This document shows, in pieces, positions 8,661 to 17,857 of a stretch of DNA of 52,564 bases. Where the stretch lies: contig JAGWYJ010000020.1 in NCBI GenBank assembly GCA_018969425.1, positions 1 through 52,564 of the forward strand, read 5' to 3'. The first letter of the stretch is position 1, and every line of letters starts with the position of its first letter. The position numbers and the translations under genes were made by a program. This DNA comes from Alphaproteobacteria bacterium. Its GTDB lineage: Bacteria; Pseudomonadota; Alphaproteobacteria; Caulobacterales; Hyphomonadaceae. The notes below the pieces were generated by a model. The model was given only the letters and a program-made list of their open reading frames with translations, did not search any database and was not told where the DNA came from.

Positions 8661-9623
8661 TTGGGCGGATGGGATGTACTGCTGTCTCCCGTGATCCTGT
8701 TTTTTGTCCTCGGCGCCCTGGCGGCGTTTGCGAGGTCGGATCTCTCCATTCCTGAATCGATCGCAAAGGGCATGTCGCTCTACCTGATGGCGTCCATCGG
8801 CCTCAAAGGCGGCGTTCAGGTTGCGGCCGCGGGCCTCTCGGTTGAAATCCTGCTCGCCGCTGTGGCAGGGCTCGCTCTGAGCTTTCTTATACCCGTGCCC
8901 GCCTTCCTTCTTCTTAGGCGCGCGGGACGGCTGGATCCCATCAACGCCGCCGCAGTCGCCGCTCACTACGGATCGGTAAGCGTCGTAACGTTCGTGACCG
9001 GTGTGGAGACCCTCTCTGCGGCCGGCATGCCTCCAGCGGGCTATATGGTCGCCGTGATGGCGCTGATGGAGACCCCGGCGATCATCATCGGACTTCTGCT
9101 GGCGCGCCGGACCTCCGGCGCGGCGTTACCAACCCGAGGAGGCCTGTTCCACGAAACCGTTCTGAACGGGTCTGTGGTTCTCCTGCTTGGAAGCTTCCTC
9201 ATCGGTTTCATTACCGGCAAGGAGGGCTTCGCCCCGGTGGCCCCCGTGTTCGACACCGCATTCCGGGGCGTCCTCTGCCTGTTCCTGCTCGACATGGGGC
9301 TGATCGCCGCCCGTCGCCTTCAGGACGCCCGTGCGCTGACCGCTCGGACGGCTGCTCTGGCTGTCCTCCTTCCCATATGCAACGGAACTATCGGCGTCCT
9401 GACAGGCGCCCTGATAGGGCTCGACACCGGCTCGGCGGCGGCGCTCGGAATTCTCGCGGGAAGCGCCTCTTACATCGCAGTGCCTGCGGTGATCCGTCTG
9501 ACGCTGCCGCAGGCGGACCCCGGCCTTTACCTGGGGATGTCGCTTGCGGTCACATTCCCATTCAACATCACTCTCGGAATACCCCTCTACACAATGCTGG
9601 CGGAAAGGATCGTCGGATCATGA
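8661..9623 (+). CDS. sbtA: SbtA-type sodium-dependent bicarbonate transporter family permease
   Basis: The 320-residue protein resembles the SbtA family (Sbt_1), known from cyanobacteria as sodium-coupled bicarbonate importers. It has about ten hydrophobic helices in two halves. The typical opening is SPVILFFVLGALA, then SIPESIAKGMSLYLMASIGLKGGV, AAHYGSVSVVTFVTG and GILAGSASYIAVPAVIRL. The length fits the family. The start is a TTG at 8661, chosen because the family begins just before this point and no in-frame ATG is present. A GGAGATCGG sequence lies upstream. Its stop overlaps the next gene, a PII-like partner, by the ATGA junction. Family membership is clear, but the substrate in this organism is not proven. 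Confidence 0.9.
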   Translation: MGGWDVLLSPVILFFVLGALAAFARSDLSIPESIAKGMSLYLMASIGLKGGVQVAAAGLSVEILLAAVAGLALSFLIPVPAFLLLRRAGRLDPINAAAVAAHYGSVSVVTFVTGVETLSAAGMPPAGYMVAVMALMETPAIIIGLLLARRTSGAALPTRGGLFHETVLNGSVVLLLGSFLIGFITGKEGFAPVAPVFDTAFRGVLCLFLLDMGLIAARRLQDARALTARTAALAVLLPICNGTIGVLTGALIGLDTGSAAALGILAGSASYIAVPAVIRLTLPQADPGLYLGMSLAVTFPFNITLGIPLYTMLAERIVGS

Positions 9624-9931
9624 CGGAAACTGTGGAGCGCCGGCGCATCGAAGTCCTTGTTGACGCGCCCCTGGTGAAATCCGTTGTCCGGGCCTCGGAG
9701 GAGGCAGGAATACGCGGATATACTCTCCTGCCAACGCTCGGGGGCGCCGGCGCGGGCGGCCGATGGTCGGACGATCAGGTCTCGGGCGCCCAATCCAAGG
9801 TGATCTTCCTCACCGTGACGACTGAGGCCAAGTGCGACGTCCTGACCGATCGACTGGCGCCGATCCTGGAAAGTCACGGCCTTGTTCTGTTCATCAGCCC
9901 GGTCGATGTTGTCCGGGCGGAGAAATTCTGA
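9620..9931 (+). CDS. sbtB: SbtB-like PII-family regulator of SbtA
   Basis: The 103-residue product has the ferredoxin-like PII fold pattern: RRIEVLVDAPLVKSVVRASEEAGIRG, a glycine-rich T-loop region GGAGAGGRWSDDQ, KVIFLTVTTEAKCDVLTDRLAPIL and a closing strand LVLFISPVDVV. In cyanobacteria SbtB binds adenine nucleotides and blocks SbtA, and the T-loop is the contact site. The ATG at 9620 overlaps the sbtA stop by four bases, so the two are translationally coupled. This coupling is the main reason for preferring this start to the longer open frame. Confidence 0.88.
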   Translation: MTETVERRRIEVLVDAPLVKSVVRASEEAGIRGYTLLPTLGGAGAGGRWSDDQVSGAQSKVIFLTVTTEAKCDVLTDRLAPILESHGLVLFISPVDVVRAEKF

Positions 9932-9978
9932 TCTCTGCAGGACATCGAGTTTCCGAGACCGCGTTGACCGGAGAGCGC

Positions 9979-10875
9979 ATGCAGCAGACGATACGCGGCG
10001 TCGTGGAAACCGGAGGCCTCAGATTTCAGTTTGACGAAGCGGGAAGCGGGCCGGACGTTGCGCTATTTCTTCACGGGTTTCCAGAAAGCCGTCATTCCTG
10101 GCGCCGTCAGTTGCCCCACCTCGTCAATCTTGGGTGGAGAGCTGTCGCATTCGACCAGCGCGGATATGGAGACTCAAGCCGCCCCAGGGGTGTTGCGGCT
10201 TACGATGTTCGCCACCTGGTCACGGATGTCGCCGATATGTTTGACGCCCTTGAGGCGCGCAGACGTATCCTGATCGCTCATGACTGGGGCGGCGCCGTCG
10301 CCTGGTCCTTCGCCATGAACGCGGTTCGACCGCTGCATGCCCTGATCATTCTCAATATGCCGCATCCGGCGATCTTCCTCCACGCGCTGCGAACCGACGT
10401 CCGCCAGCTTCTCCGGTCGTGGTATATCGGCTTTTTCCAGCTACCCCTCATCCCCGAGCTCCTCCTGACAGCCGGAGGGGCCAAGGCGATTGAAAGGGCT
10501 TTCACCTCGATGGCGGTCGATCCCGGCGCCTTCTCAAAAGCCGACCTCGACCACTACCGGTCCAATGCGCTCAAGCCTGGCGCAATGACGGCGATGATCA
10601 ACTGGTATCGGGCAGCGGCGCGTACTGGACTCAACCTCCGGCAGGACGACGAAGGGCTCACAATCGATGCGCCCACTTTGCTGATCTGGGGAGAAGCCGA
10701 CACTGCGCTCGGTCTTCCTCTCACACAAGGGTATGAGCGATATGTGACAGACTTCACCCTGAAACGCCTGCCGGGAGTATCGCACTGGGTCCAGCAGGAA
10801 GCCCCGGACGCCGTCAATCATCTCATCGAGGCCTTTATGCGAGAGAAGGGCCTTATCCTCTCTGCCGCCCCATGA
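9979..10875 (+). CDS. Alpha/beta hydrolase, epoxide-hydrolase type
   Basis: This is a 298-residue alpha/beta hydrolase. HGFPESRHSWRRQ gives the oxyanion HGFP motif, DQRGYGDSSRP follows, and the nucleophile elbow AHDWGGAVAW carries Asp rather than Ser, as in epoxide hydrolases and haloalkane dehalogenases. The cap domain lies in the middle, LLIWGEADTAL supplies the acid region and GVSHWVQQEAP the catalytic His. The substrate is likely an epoxide or similar, but dehalogenation cannot be excluded. The ATG at 9979 has GGAGAGCG before it and matches the family N-terminus. Confidence 0.87.
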   Translation: MQQTIRGVVETGGLRFQFDEAGSGPDVALFLHGFPESRHSWRRQLPHLVNLGWRAVAFDQRGYGDSSRPRGVAAYDVRHLVTDVADMFDALEARRRILIAHDWGGAVAWSFAMNAVRPLHALIILNMPHPAIFLHALRTDVRQLLRSWYIGFFQLPLIPELLLTAGGAKAIERAFTSMAVDPGAFSKADLDHYRSNALKPGAMTAMINWYRAAARTGLNLRQDDEGLTIDAPTLLIWGEADTALGLPLTQGYERYVTDFTLKRLPGVSHWVQQEAPDAVNHLIEAFMREKGLILSAAP

Positions 10876-10926
10876 CCCTGCAGGGTTTCATAAGTATCCT
10901 GCAGGATCGAACGAAGGAACGACAGC

Positions 10927-11358
10927 ATGGTCGATGACATACCCACCAATCTTGCTCCAGCGTTCATGGAGCGCCAGTCAGGCGCCCTGCCGGACCTCCT
11001 CGGCCTGGAATGGGAGATTATTCGAAAGGGCTTTGCGAAGGGTCGCTTCAGGGTCGAGCCTCGACACATGGCCCCGAACGGATTTCTTCACGCAGCCAGC
11101 GTGATCGCCCTTGCGGACACCGCATGCGGCTATGGATGCGTCGCCTCCCTGCCTGAAGGCGCAGGCGGGTTCACAACCGTCGAACTCAAAAGCAACTTCA
11201 TCGGAACCGCCCGCGACGGCCATGTCACGTGCGAAGCCCGCCTGATCCATGGCGGACGCACCACTCAGGTCTGGGATGCGGAGGTCCGTCACGAGGAGAG
11301 CGGAAAGCTCATGGCCCTGTTCCGATGCACGCAGTCAATCCTGCAGCCCAGATCCTGA
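10927..11358 (+). CDS. PaaI-type hot-dog thioesterase
   Basis: This 143-residue single hot-dog domain protein belongs to the PaaI/YbgC-like acyl-CoA thioesterase group, which hydrolyses CoA thioesters. HMAPNGFLHAASVIALADTA (about residues 47-66) corresponds to the active-site loop and central helix. FTTVELKSNFIGTARDG and RTTQVWDAEVRHEESGKLMALFRCTQ are the edge strands of the sheet. The usual HGG motif reads NGF here, a common variant. It lies 51 bases after the epoxide-hydrolase-type gene and just before a nitronate monooxygenase-type gene. Confidence 0.85.
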   Translation: MVDDIPTNLAPAFMERQSGALPDLLGLEWEIIRKGFAKGRFRVEPRHMAPNGFLHAASVIALADTACGYGCVASLPEGAGGFTTVELKSNFIGTARDGHVTCEARLIHGGRTTQVWDAEVRHEESGKLMALFRCTQSILQPRS

Positions 11359-11368
11359 AGACATACCT

Positions 11369-12442
11369 GTGTCCGGTTCCCGATCCAGTCAAAGCTCACC
11401 CTCGTTGACTTACTCCCCTCTCCCCACGCGTTTTACAGACCGCTTCGGCCTGACGACCCCCATTGCGCTTGCGCCGATGGCCATGGCCAGCGGCGGCGCT
11501 CTGGCCGCCGCCTGCGCGCAGGCCGGAGCCCTCGGTCTTCTGGGCGGAGGATATGGCGACCCCGACTGGATCGAAGAGGAGCACAGGAGAGCGTCCCGGC
11601 TCCTTGAAGCCGATCCGGGAGCTCGCTCTCGCCTCGGCTGCGGGTTCATCACCTGGAAGCTCGATCAGGACCGACGGGCGCTTGACCGACTGCTCGCGAG
11701 CGATGCGCCTCCTCAGGCGATCATGCTCTCGTTCGGCGATCCGAGACCGTATAGCCCCGACATACGTTCCATCGGCGCACGATTGATCTGCCAGGTGCAC
11801 ACCCTGGCTCAGGTCCCGATCGCGCTCGAAGCGGGTGCAGACGTCATCTGCGCTCAGGGCGGAGAGGCGGGCGGACACGGGATGAACGGTTCCGAAAGCA
11901 GGGGGACGTTCACGCTGGTTCCGGAGATCGCCGACTGTCTCGCCTCTCACTCGCCCGATACGCTCCTTCTGGCGGCCGGCGGCGTGGCTGACGGTCGCGG
12001 ACTCGCTGCCGCCCTGATGCTGGGGGCCGACGGCGCTCTTGTCGGGTCGAGACTGTGGACCTCCGCTGAATCCCTCGCCGCTGACGGCGCAAAACTGCAG
12101 GCGGTCGGAGCGACCGGCGACATGACAGTCAGAAGTTCGGTCTTCGACATCATCCGGGATATCCCATGGCCTGCTCCTTTTGATTTCCGGGCCCTCAGAA
12201 ACGCGCTTCATCTGAAGTGGGAAGAACGCATTGAGGCGCTGAAGGGCGATCCCTCTACGGCGCGTGCGGACTATCAGGCTGGCCTGAAGGCGGGCGATTA
12301 TTCGCGCATCCACACGCCCGTCGGAGAAGGCGCAGGCCTCATACGCGCGATCGATCCTGCAGCCGATATCATCCGCGCCATGACCCGGGAGGCGCTTGAA
12401 CGCCTGAGACTGTCGGGCCGACCTGATCCGCATAGAGACTGA
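11369..12442 (+). CDS. Nitronate monooxygenase-type FMN protein
   Basis: The predicted 357-residue protein is a TIM-barrel flavoprotein of the nitronate monooxygenase / 2-nitropropane dioxygenase group. These oxidise alkyl nitronates, using FMN and oxygen. Features are TTPIALAPMAMASGG near the start, the FMN-phosphate loop AQGGEAGGHG, and LLAAGGVADGRGLAAALMLGADGALVGSRLW. The GTG at 11369 is chosen because an earlier open frame runs inside the upstream thioesterase gene. A TTG at 11405 is another possible start. A hairpin terminator follows the stop. Confidence 0.85.
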   Translation: MSGSRSSQSSPSLTYSPLPTRFTDRFGLTTPIALAPMAMASGGALAAACAQAGALGLLGGGYGDPDWIEEEHRRASRLLEADPGARSRLGCGFITWKLDQDRRALDRLLASDAPPQAIMLSFGDPRPYSPDIRSIGARLICQVHTLAQVPIALEAGADVICAQGGEAGGHGMNGSESRGTFTLVPEIADCLASHSPDTLLLAAGGVADGRGLAAALMLGADGALVGSRLWTSAESLAADGAKLQAVGATGDMTVRSSVFDIIRDIPWPAPFDFRALRNALHLKWEERIEALKGDPSTARADYQAGLKAGDYSRIHTPVGEGAGLIRAIDPAADIIRAMTREALERLRLSGRPDPHRD

Positions 12443-12447
12443 AACAA

Positions 12448-12469
12448 CCGCCCCTCGAGGGAGAGGCGG
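12448..12469 (+). terminator. Hairpin terminator after the nitronate monooxygenase gene
   Basis: CCGCCCCTC and GAGAGGCGG can pair around a GAGG loop with one mismatch, followed by CTTTGAG. The hairpin begins six bases after the stop codon. The T-run is short, so strength is uncertain. Confidence 0.5.
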
Positions 12470-12534
12470 CTTTGAGGGCTGCTCCGATCGTGCTTTAAGA
12501 GCGCAGCCTTTTCCATACGCCCGGACGCCTGACC

Positions 12535-13548
12535 ATGCCCGATACATCGAGACCTCTTGTCGCCCGAAGCGTTCCCGCCAAGACGCTGTCGCCGCCAACA
12601 ACTGTGAGCCCGGAGCTTCAGGTTTCGATGTCTCAGATGGCGGCGGCTGCCGCCCGCGCAGCCGGCGCCTCCGGCTGGGTTCCGGGAACGCCGGCGGAAT
12701 GGAAGGCGATCATCGCGCATCTCGACAGCCAGGTTCTCGCGACACTTCCCTTCGTCGCCAGCCTCTTTCCGCATAAGATGGTCAGGCGCGAGATCGCCGG
12801 GGTCACAATCCGCGAGATCACGCCGGCCACTCTTGATCCGGCGAAGGAGAACCGCTGTCTCGTCCACTTTCATGGCGGCGGCTACGCCCTCAACGGAGGC
12901 GAAGCGAGCGCCATCGAGGCGGTGATCGCGGCTCATCATTGCGGCGTGCGAGTCATATCGGTCGATTATCGGATGCCGCCCGATCATCCCTTCCCCGCCG
13001 CCGTGGAGGACGCTGTCAATGTATGGCGGGCGCTGACCTCCGAGCGTTCGGCCGCCATGATGGGCGCGTTCGGCACTTCGGCCGGCGGCGGACTGACCCT
13101 GGCGATGACGCTCCAGCTCCGCGAGCTGGGACTTCCGCTTCCTGCAGCCCTCGGAGCGGGCACCCCGTGGACGGACCTCACCGGATCCAGCGACAGTTAT
13201 CAGGTCAATGCCGGGGTCGACGGCGTCTTCACCAGCTTTGACGGGTTCGCAGCCGGGATGGCGGCTCTCTACGCAGGCGACACGCCGCTCAGTCATCCCC
13301 TGATCTCCCCTGTCCACGCCGACTTCAAAGGCTTTCCGCCGACACTCTTCATTACCGGCACGCGCGATATCCTGATCAGCGACACGGTGCGGACGTATCG
13401 CTCCATGAAGCGCTCCGGAGTGACGGTTCAGCTGGAGGTGCACGAGGCGATGAGCCATGCCGAGTACATCTACGCCTTCGCGAGTCCGGAATCGGCGGAG
13501 GCCTTCGGCGATCTCGCGCGCTTCTTCGACGCCCATCTCGCCGGCTGA
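12535..13548 (+). CDS. Alpha/beta hydrolase of the hormone-sensitive-lipase (HGG) family
   Basis: The 337-residue protein carries the family IV esterase marks: HFHGGGYALNGG oxyanion loop, GTSAGGGLTLAM nucleophile elbow with Ser, GTRDILISD with the acid Asp and MSHAEYI with the His. The first 90 residues form the usual helical lid. Such enzymes hydrolyse short- to medium-chain esters. No signal peptide is visible, so it is probably cytoplasmic. It ends 15 bases before an SDR gene on the same strand and is likely co-transcribed with it. Confidence 0.9.
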   Translation: MPDTSRPLVARSVPAKTLSPPTTVSPELQVSMSQMAAAAARAAGASGWVPGTPAEWKAIIAHLDSQVLATLPFVASLFPHKMVRREIAGVTIREITPATLDPAKENRCLVHFHGGGYALNGGEASAIEAVIAAHHCGVRVISVDYRMPPDHPFPAAVEDAVNVWRALTSERSAAMMGAFGTSAGGGLTLAMTLQLRELGLPLPAALGAGTPWTDLTGSSDSYQVNAGVDGVFTSFDGFAAGMAALYAGDTPLSHPLISPVHADFKGFPPTLFITGTRDILISDTVRTYRSMKRSGVTVQLEVHEAMSHAEYIYAFASPESAEAFGDLARFFDAHLAG

Positions 13549-13563
13549 CGCGAGAAACCCGCC

Positions 13564-14412
13564 ATGAAATCTGTCGTTATCACAGGGGTTTCAACGGGGA
13601 TCGGCGAGGCCGCCGCTCGCCGTCTCGCCAGTGAGGGGTTTCACGTGTTCGGTTCCGTGCGTCGCATGGCCGATGCGGACAGACTTCGCGAAGAGCTCGG
13701 GTCGTCCTTCACCCCGCTGCTGTTCGACGTCACGGATGAGACCGCCGTCCGGGCCGCCGCCCGGGAGGTTGAGAGCGTCCTTGGATCCGCGACCCTGTCT
13801 GGTCTTGTCAACAACGCGGGCGTCGCAGTCGCCGGCCCGCTGCTTCATCTTCCGGTCGCCGACCTTCGCAGGCAGATGGAGATCAATCTGACGGGCGTTT
13901 TTCTGGTCACTCAGGCTTTCGCGCCCCTGCTCGGGGCCGGACAGGAGCGATCGGGCCCGCCCGGGCGCATCCTCAACATCTCCTCCGTCGCCGGACGGAC
14001 AGGCAATCCCTTCATGGGCCCCTACAGCGCCTCGAAATTCGCCCTCGAGGGTTACTCCCAGTCCCTTCGCCGCGAGCTGCTGCCTTTCGGCGTCGACGTC
14101 ATCGTGATTGCTCCGGGGGCCGTCCGGACGCCCATCTGGAGCAAGGGCGAGGAGATCGATCTGTCGGCCTATGACGCAACGCCCTACAGAAAGCCCCTTC
14201 AGCGCCTCAAGGCCTTCATGTCCGGGGCGGCGGTCAGCGGCCTTCCAGTCGAGCGCCTCGGCGGGCTCATCGCCCACGCTTTGACCGTGAAGCGTCCGCG
14301 CCCGCGTTACCGGATCACCCCTGATCCGCTACGGACCATGATGACGGAATCGCTCCTGCCGACGCGCGTGCTGGACCACATCATCGGTCGGGCCCTGGGG
14401 CTTCTTAAGTAA
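13564..14412 (+). CDS. Short-chain dehydrogenase/reductase
   Basis: The 282-residue SDR has TGVSTGIGEAAA for cofactor binding, FDVTDET, NNAGVAVAG, the Ser in ILNISSVAGR and YSASKFALEG with the catalytic Tyr and Lys. It belongs to the longer SDRs with a C-terminal extension of about 60 residues. It directly follows the HGG esterase (15-base gap), which suggests that ester hydrolysis feeds an alcohol or ketone oxidation. The substrate is unknown. Confidence 0.9.
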   Translation: MKSVVITGVSTGIGEAAARRLASEGFHVFGSVRRMADADRLREELGSSFTPLLFDVTDETAVRAAAREVESVLGSATLSGLVNNAGVAVAGPLLHLPVADLRRQMEINLTGVFLVTQAFAPLLGAGQERSGPPGRILNISSVAGRTGNPFMGPYSASKFALEGYSQSLRRELLPFGVDVIVIAPGAVRTPIWSKGEEIDLSAYDATPYRKPLQRLKAFMSGAAVSGLPVERLGGLIAHALTVKRPRPRYRITPDPLRTMMTESLLPTRVLDHIIGRALGLLK

Positions 14413-14671
14413 GAGCGACGCCAGCCTGCAGACCTCTGTTCGCCAACCCTCCGCCAGCCGCCGTCCGGGCTGTGGCGACACAACGCTTCGTCTCCCGCGT
14501 CTGGCGAGGCTCGTCGCACATCGCCGTCCATCCCACAGACAGCGGGCCCGCCTGGGGCGCAAAATAGCGAAATCTTTCAGCTCTCCGGGGGTTTTTCGAC
14601 CGCCGCCACTGGAAATCCGATGCGATCCGACAGATGCCTCGTTCAACGCTCTGAAACGCCGGGAGAAACTC

Positions 14672-16840
14672 ATGAGTCGTCGTCATGTCATCGCCGGAGG
14701 CGCAGGCCTCTGTCTTCTCGCGGGGTGCGATCCGCGGGCCGAAGGACCGGCTGACGGTGCGGCCGCTCTGGAAGCCGAGGCGGCCGCCGCGCGCGCCGTT
14801 CTGCCCCAGAGCGCTCCCAAGGCGCCCCTTCTTCAGCCCTGGACAGGTCCCTACGGCGGGGTCCCCCCTTGGGACAAGGCGACCCCGGCGGGTCTTCGCG
14901 AGGCGATTCTCGAAGGTATCGAGTTGCAGCGCGCAGACATCATGGCCATCGCCAACAATCCCGAAGCGCCGACCTTCGCCAACACGCTGGTGGCCCTGCA
15001 GATGGCGGGAGAGCCCCTTGACCGGGCTCTCGCAATCTACGGCGTCATGACCCAGAATATCGGCTCAGACGAGTATCAGGACGTCGAGACGGAGGCGGCG
15101 CCGCTCCTTTCGGCAGCCTTCGACGAGATCACCTTCAACTCAGCGCTGTTCGCCCGTGTGAAGGCTGTGGCCGACGGCGCTGCGAAGGCCGGGCTGTCCC
15201 CCGCCCAGACGCGGCTGACCGAGCGACGTCGCGACGACTTCATCCGCAACGGCGCAGCGCTTGATGAGGCGGGAAAGGCTGAGCTGGGTCGTATCAACAC
15301 TGCCCTGTCCAGCGCCTTCACCCGGTTCGGACAGAAGGTTGTCACGGATGAGAAAACGCTGACCCACATCCCTGGCGAGGCCGGCGTAAAGGGCCTTCCG
15401 GAGTCGGACCAGGCTGCTGCTGCCGCGGCGGCCAGGGCGGCGGGCCTCAAGGGCTGGGCGATCCCGAATACACGCTCGAGCGTCGACCCGTTCCTGACCT
15501 TCGCCGACGACCGCTCCCTCAGGGAGACCGTATGGCGGAAGTTCGTCAATCGGGGCGACAATGGCGGTGAGACGGACACCAATGCGGATATTGCGGAAAT
15601 CGTCCGCCTTCGCTCCGACCGCGCGAAGCTGCTCGGGTTCGCCAATCACGCTGAATGGAGAATGCAGGACACGATGGCGGGAACGCCGGCGGCGGCCATG
15701 TCCCTGATGGAACGCGTCTGGGCGCCCGCCAAGGCCCGTGTGACCGAAGAGGTCGCAGACATGAAGGCGATCGCCGGTCACGATATCGAGCCGTGGGATT
15801 ACCTCTACTATGCGGAGAAGGTCCGACGGGCGAAATACGATCTCGATGTGAACCAGCTGAAATCGTATTTTGAACTCGGCGCGGTGAAGCGCGGCGCGTT
15901 CCATATGGCCGAGCGTCTTTATGGCTTCGTGTTCACGCCGCTGGCCGAAGGAACGGTTCCGACCTTCCATCCGGACGTCGAGGTGTTTGAGGTCACAGAC
16001 AAGGACAGCGGCCGTCATATCGGGCTTTTCTATTCCGACGACTTTGCAAGACCGGGAAAGAGCTCCGGGGCGTGGATGACGACCTATCGCTCCCACTCGA
16101 CGTTCGACGGAGCGAAGAACGTTCTGGCTTCAAACAACAACAACTTCGTCAAGGCGGAGGAAGGACGCCCCCTTCTCATATCGCTCGACGATGCGGAAAC
16201 CCTCTTTCACGAGTTCGGGCACGCTCTTCATTATCTTTCCTCCAACGTCATCTATCCCTCGCTGGGAGAGACGCCGCGCGACTTCGTGGAGTATCCCTCG
16301 CAGGTGCATGAGCACTGGGTGCTGAGCCGTCCGATCCTCGATGGGTTCATGAAGCACGTCGAGACGGGTGAGGCGATGCCGCAGGCGCTTGTCGATCGCA
16401 TCGCGGCGTCACAGACCTTCAACCAGGGCTATGCGACGGTCAGCTATCTCTCCTCGGCGCTGGTCGACATGGATCTTCATACGCAGGCGACCCCGCCCGC
16501 CGACATCGACGCCTTCGAGCGCGACAGTCTCGCACGGCTCGGCATGCCGAAGGAGATCGTGATGCGGCACCGCCTGCCGCAGTTCAATCACCTGTTCACC
16601 TCGGACGCGTACTCGGCAGGCTATTACTCCTACCTCTGGTCTGAGGTGATGGACGCCGATACCTGGGCGTATTTCGAGGAATCGGGAGACCCCTTCAATC
16701 CGGAGATCGCCTCCCGCTACAAGGCTCTGATCCTCGCTCCGGGCAACACTACAGACCGAGGCGAGGCTTATCGGGAGTTCCGTGGCCGCGACCCGGATGT
16801 CGCCGCTCTGCTGAAGGTGCGCGGATTTCCCGTGACCTGA
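14672..16840 (+). CDS. M3-family zinc metallopeptidase lipoprotein (Dcp-like)
   Basis: This is a 722-residue M3 peptidase of the dipeptidyl carboxypeptidase/oligopeptidase A group, which cuts short peptides. The zinc site HEFGHALH lies at about residues 513-520, and a downstream Glu in DFVEYPSQ about 25 residues later completes it. The C-terminal YYSYLWSEVMDADTW is the family's substrate-binding stretch. The N-terminus MSRRHVIAGGAGLCLLAGC is a lipoprotein signal with lipobox LAGC, so it is anchored in the envelope. The ATG at 14672 follows GGGAGAAACTC. The 259-base gap upstream probably holds its promoter. Confidence 0.95.
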   Translation: MSRRHVIAGGAGLCLLAGCDPRAEGPADGAAALEAEAAAARAVLPQSAPKAPLLQPWTGPYGGVPPWDKATPAGLREAILEGIELQRADIMAIANNPEAPTFANTLVALQMAGEPLDRALAIYGVMTQNIGSDEYQDVETEAAPLLSAAFDEITFNSALFARVKAVADGAAKAGLSPAQTRLTERRRDDFIRNGAALDEAGKAELGRINTALSSAFTRFGQKVVTDEKTLTHIPGEAGVKGLPESDQAAAAAAARAAGLKGWAIPNTRSSVDPFLTFADDRSLRETVWRKFVNRGDNGGETDTNADIAEIVRLRSDRAKLLGFANHAEWRMQDTMAGTPAAAMSLMERVWAPAKARVTEEVADMKAIAGHDIEPWDYLYYAEKVRRAKYDLDVNQLKSYFELGAVKRGAFHMAERLYGFVFTPLAEGTVPTFHPDVEVFEVTDKDSGRHIGLFYSDDFARPGKSSGAWMTTYRSHSTFDGAKNVLASNNNNFVKAEEGRPLLISLDDAETLFHEFGHALHYLSSNVIYPSLGETPRDFVEYPSQVHEHWVLSRPILDGFMKHVETGEAMPQALVDRIAASQTFNQGYATVSYLSSALVDMDLHTQATPPADIDAFERDSLARLGMPKEIVMRHRLPQFNHLFTSDAYSAGYYSYLWSEVMDADTWAYFEESGDPFNPEIASRYKALILAPGNTTDRGEAYREFRGRDPDVAALLKVRGFPVT

Positions 16841-16967
16841 AGCCAGGCCCGGTCATCCGCTCCGGATGCGGCGCCGCCCTATTGTTCAGAGGGGGTGTCG
16901 CTCTGGCCTCTCCGCGTGGGACACGCCATAGTCGACGTGTTCATCGCGGATGAGGAGGGGCCACACC

Positions 16968-17822
16968 ATGCTGAGCTGGGTCATCGGGGACGTCACGGTC
17001 AAACGTATCGTCGAGATCGAATCTCTGGGCGGAAGCCGGTTCATCCTTCCTCAGGCGACGCCGGAGGCCGTGCGCGCCATCGGATGGCTGGCGCCGCATT
17101 TCGCCGATGAGGCGGGTAAGCTCAAAATGAGCATACACGCCCTCCTGATCGAGGCGCCCGGACGACGGATCATCGTGGATACCTGTATCGGCAATGACAA
17201 GGTGCGCGACGTGCCGGCGTGGAGCGGCCTCAAGACGGGTTTCCTCGAGGATCTCGCTCGCGCCGGCGCTCCGCGGGAGACTGTCGACACGGTGCTCTGC
17301 ACTCACCTGCATGTGGATCATGTCGGGTGGAACACGATGAAGGTCGACGATCGATGGGTCCCAACCTTTCCTAACGCCCGCTACCTCATCGCGAAGAGCG
17401 AGTTTGAACACTGGCAGACCACGGAGCGCGATGCCGATCCCGAGAGGACGCCGTTTCACGACAGCGTTCGGCCTGTTTTCGAGGCCGGCCTCGTCGACCT
17501 TGTCCCCCTCGATCATGTCATCTGCCCTGAAGTGTCCCTCGAGCCGACGCTGGGGCATACGCCCGGACACGTCTCCGTGCGGATCCGATCAAGGGGGGAT
17601 GAGGCCCTGATCACGGGCGATTTCACGCATCATCCCTGCCAGCTGGCGCATCCCGAATGGGCTTCAAGCTTCGATTTCGACACTGCAGCGTCCACCCAGA
17701 CCCGCCTGCGGGTCTATCAGGAGATGGCCGCATCCGGCGCTCTCATGATCGGAACGCATTTTGCTCCGCCCACCGCCGGACGGGTCGTGCGCCGCGACGG
17801 GGCGTGGATGCTGGAGACGTAA
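16968..17822 (+). CDS. MBL-fold metallo-hydrolase
   Basis: This 284-residue metallo-beta-lactamase-fold hydrolase has the metal-binding motif CTHLHVDHVGWN at about residue 110, followed by LGHTPGHVS, ALITGDFTHH and a final GTHFAPP that supply the remaining ligands. The pattern is that of AHL-lactonase-like and methyl-parathion-hydrolase-like enzymes. The substrate cannot be told. The ATG at 16968 is preferred to one at 16950, because GAGGAGGGG at 16952-16960 is an ideal ribosome-binding site for the later start. Confidence 0.88.
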   Translation: MLSWVIGDVTVKRIVEIESLGGSRFILPQATPEAVRAIGWLAPHFADEAGKLKMSIHALLIEAPGRRIIVDTCIGNDKVRDVPAWSGLKTGFLEDLARAGAPRETVDTVLCTHLHVDHVGWNTMKVDDRWVPTFPNARYLIAKSEFEHWQTTERDADPERTPFHDSVRPVFEAGLVDLVPLDHVICPEVSLEPTLGHTPGHVSVRIRSRGDEALITGDFTHHPCQLAHPEWASSFDFDTAASTQTRLRVYQEMAASGALMIGTHFAPPTAGRVVRRDGAWMLET

Positions 17823-17857
17823 GCGCGACCTCATCGTCCAGCATCACTCCGTCCTGA

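Noticed and set aside
11396-12601. 401-codon minus-strand frame
   Set aside because: It is antisense to the nitronate monooxygenase gene, with no recognisable domain and shadow-like composition.
16928-16990. Translation of the MBL gene from ATG 16950
   Set aside because: That start would put the GAGGAGGGG site inside the coding region. ATG 16968 fits it at normal distance.
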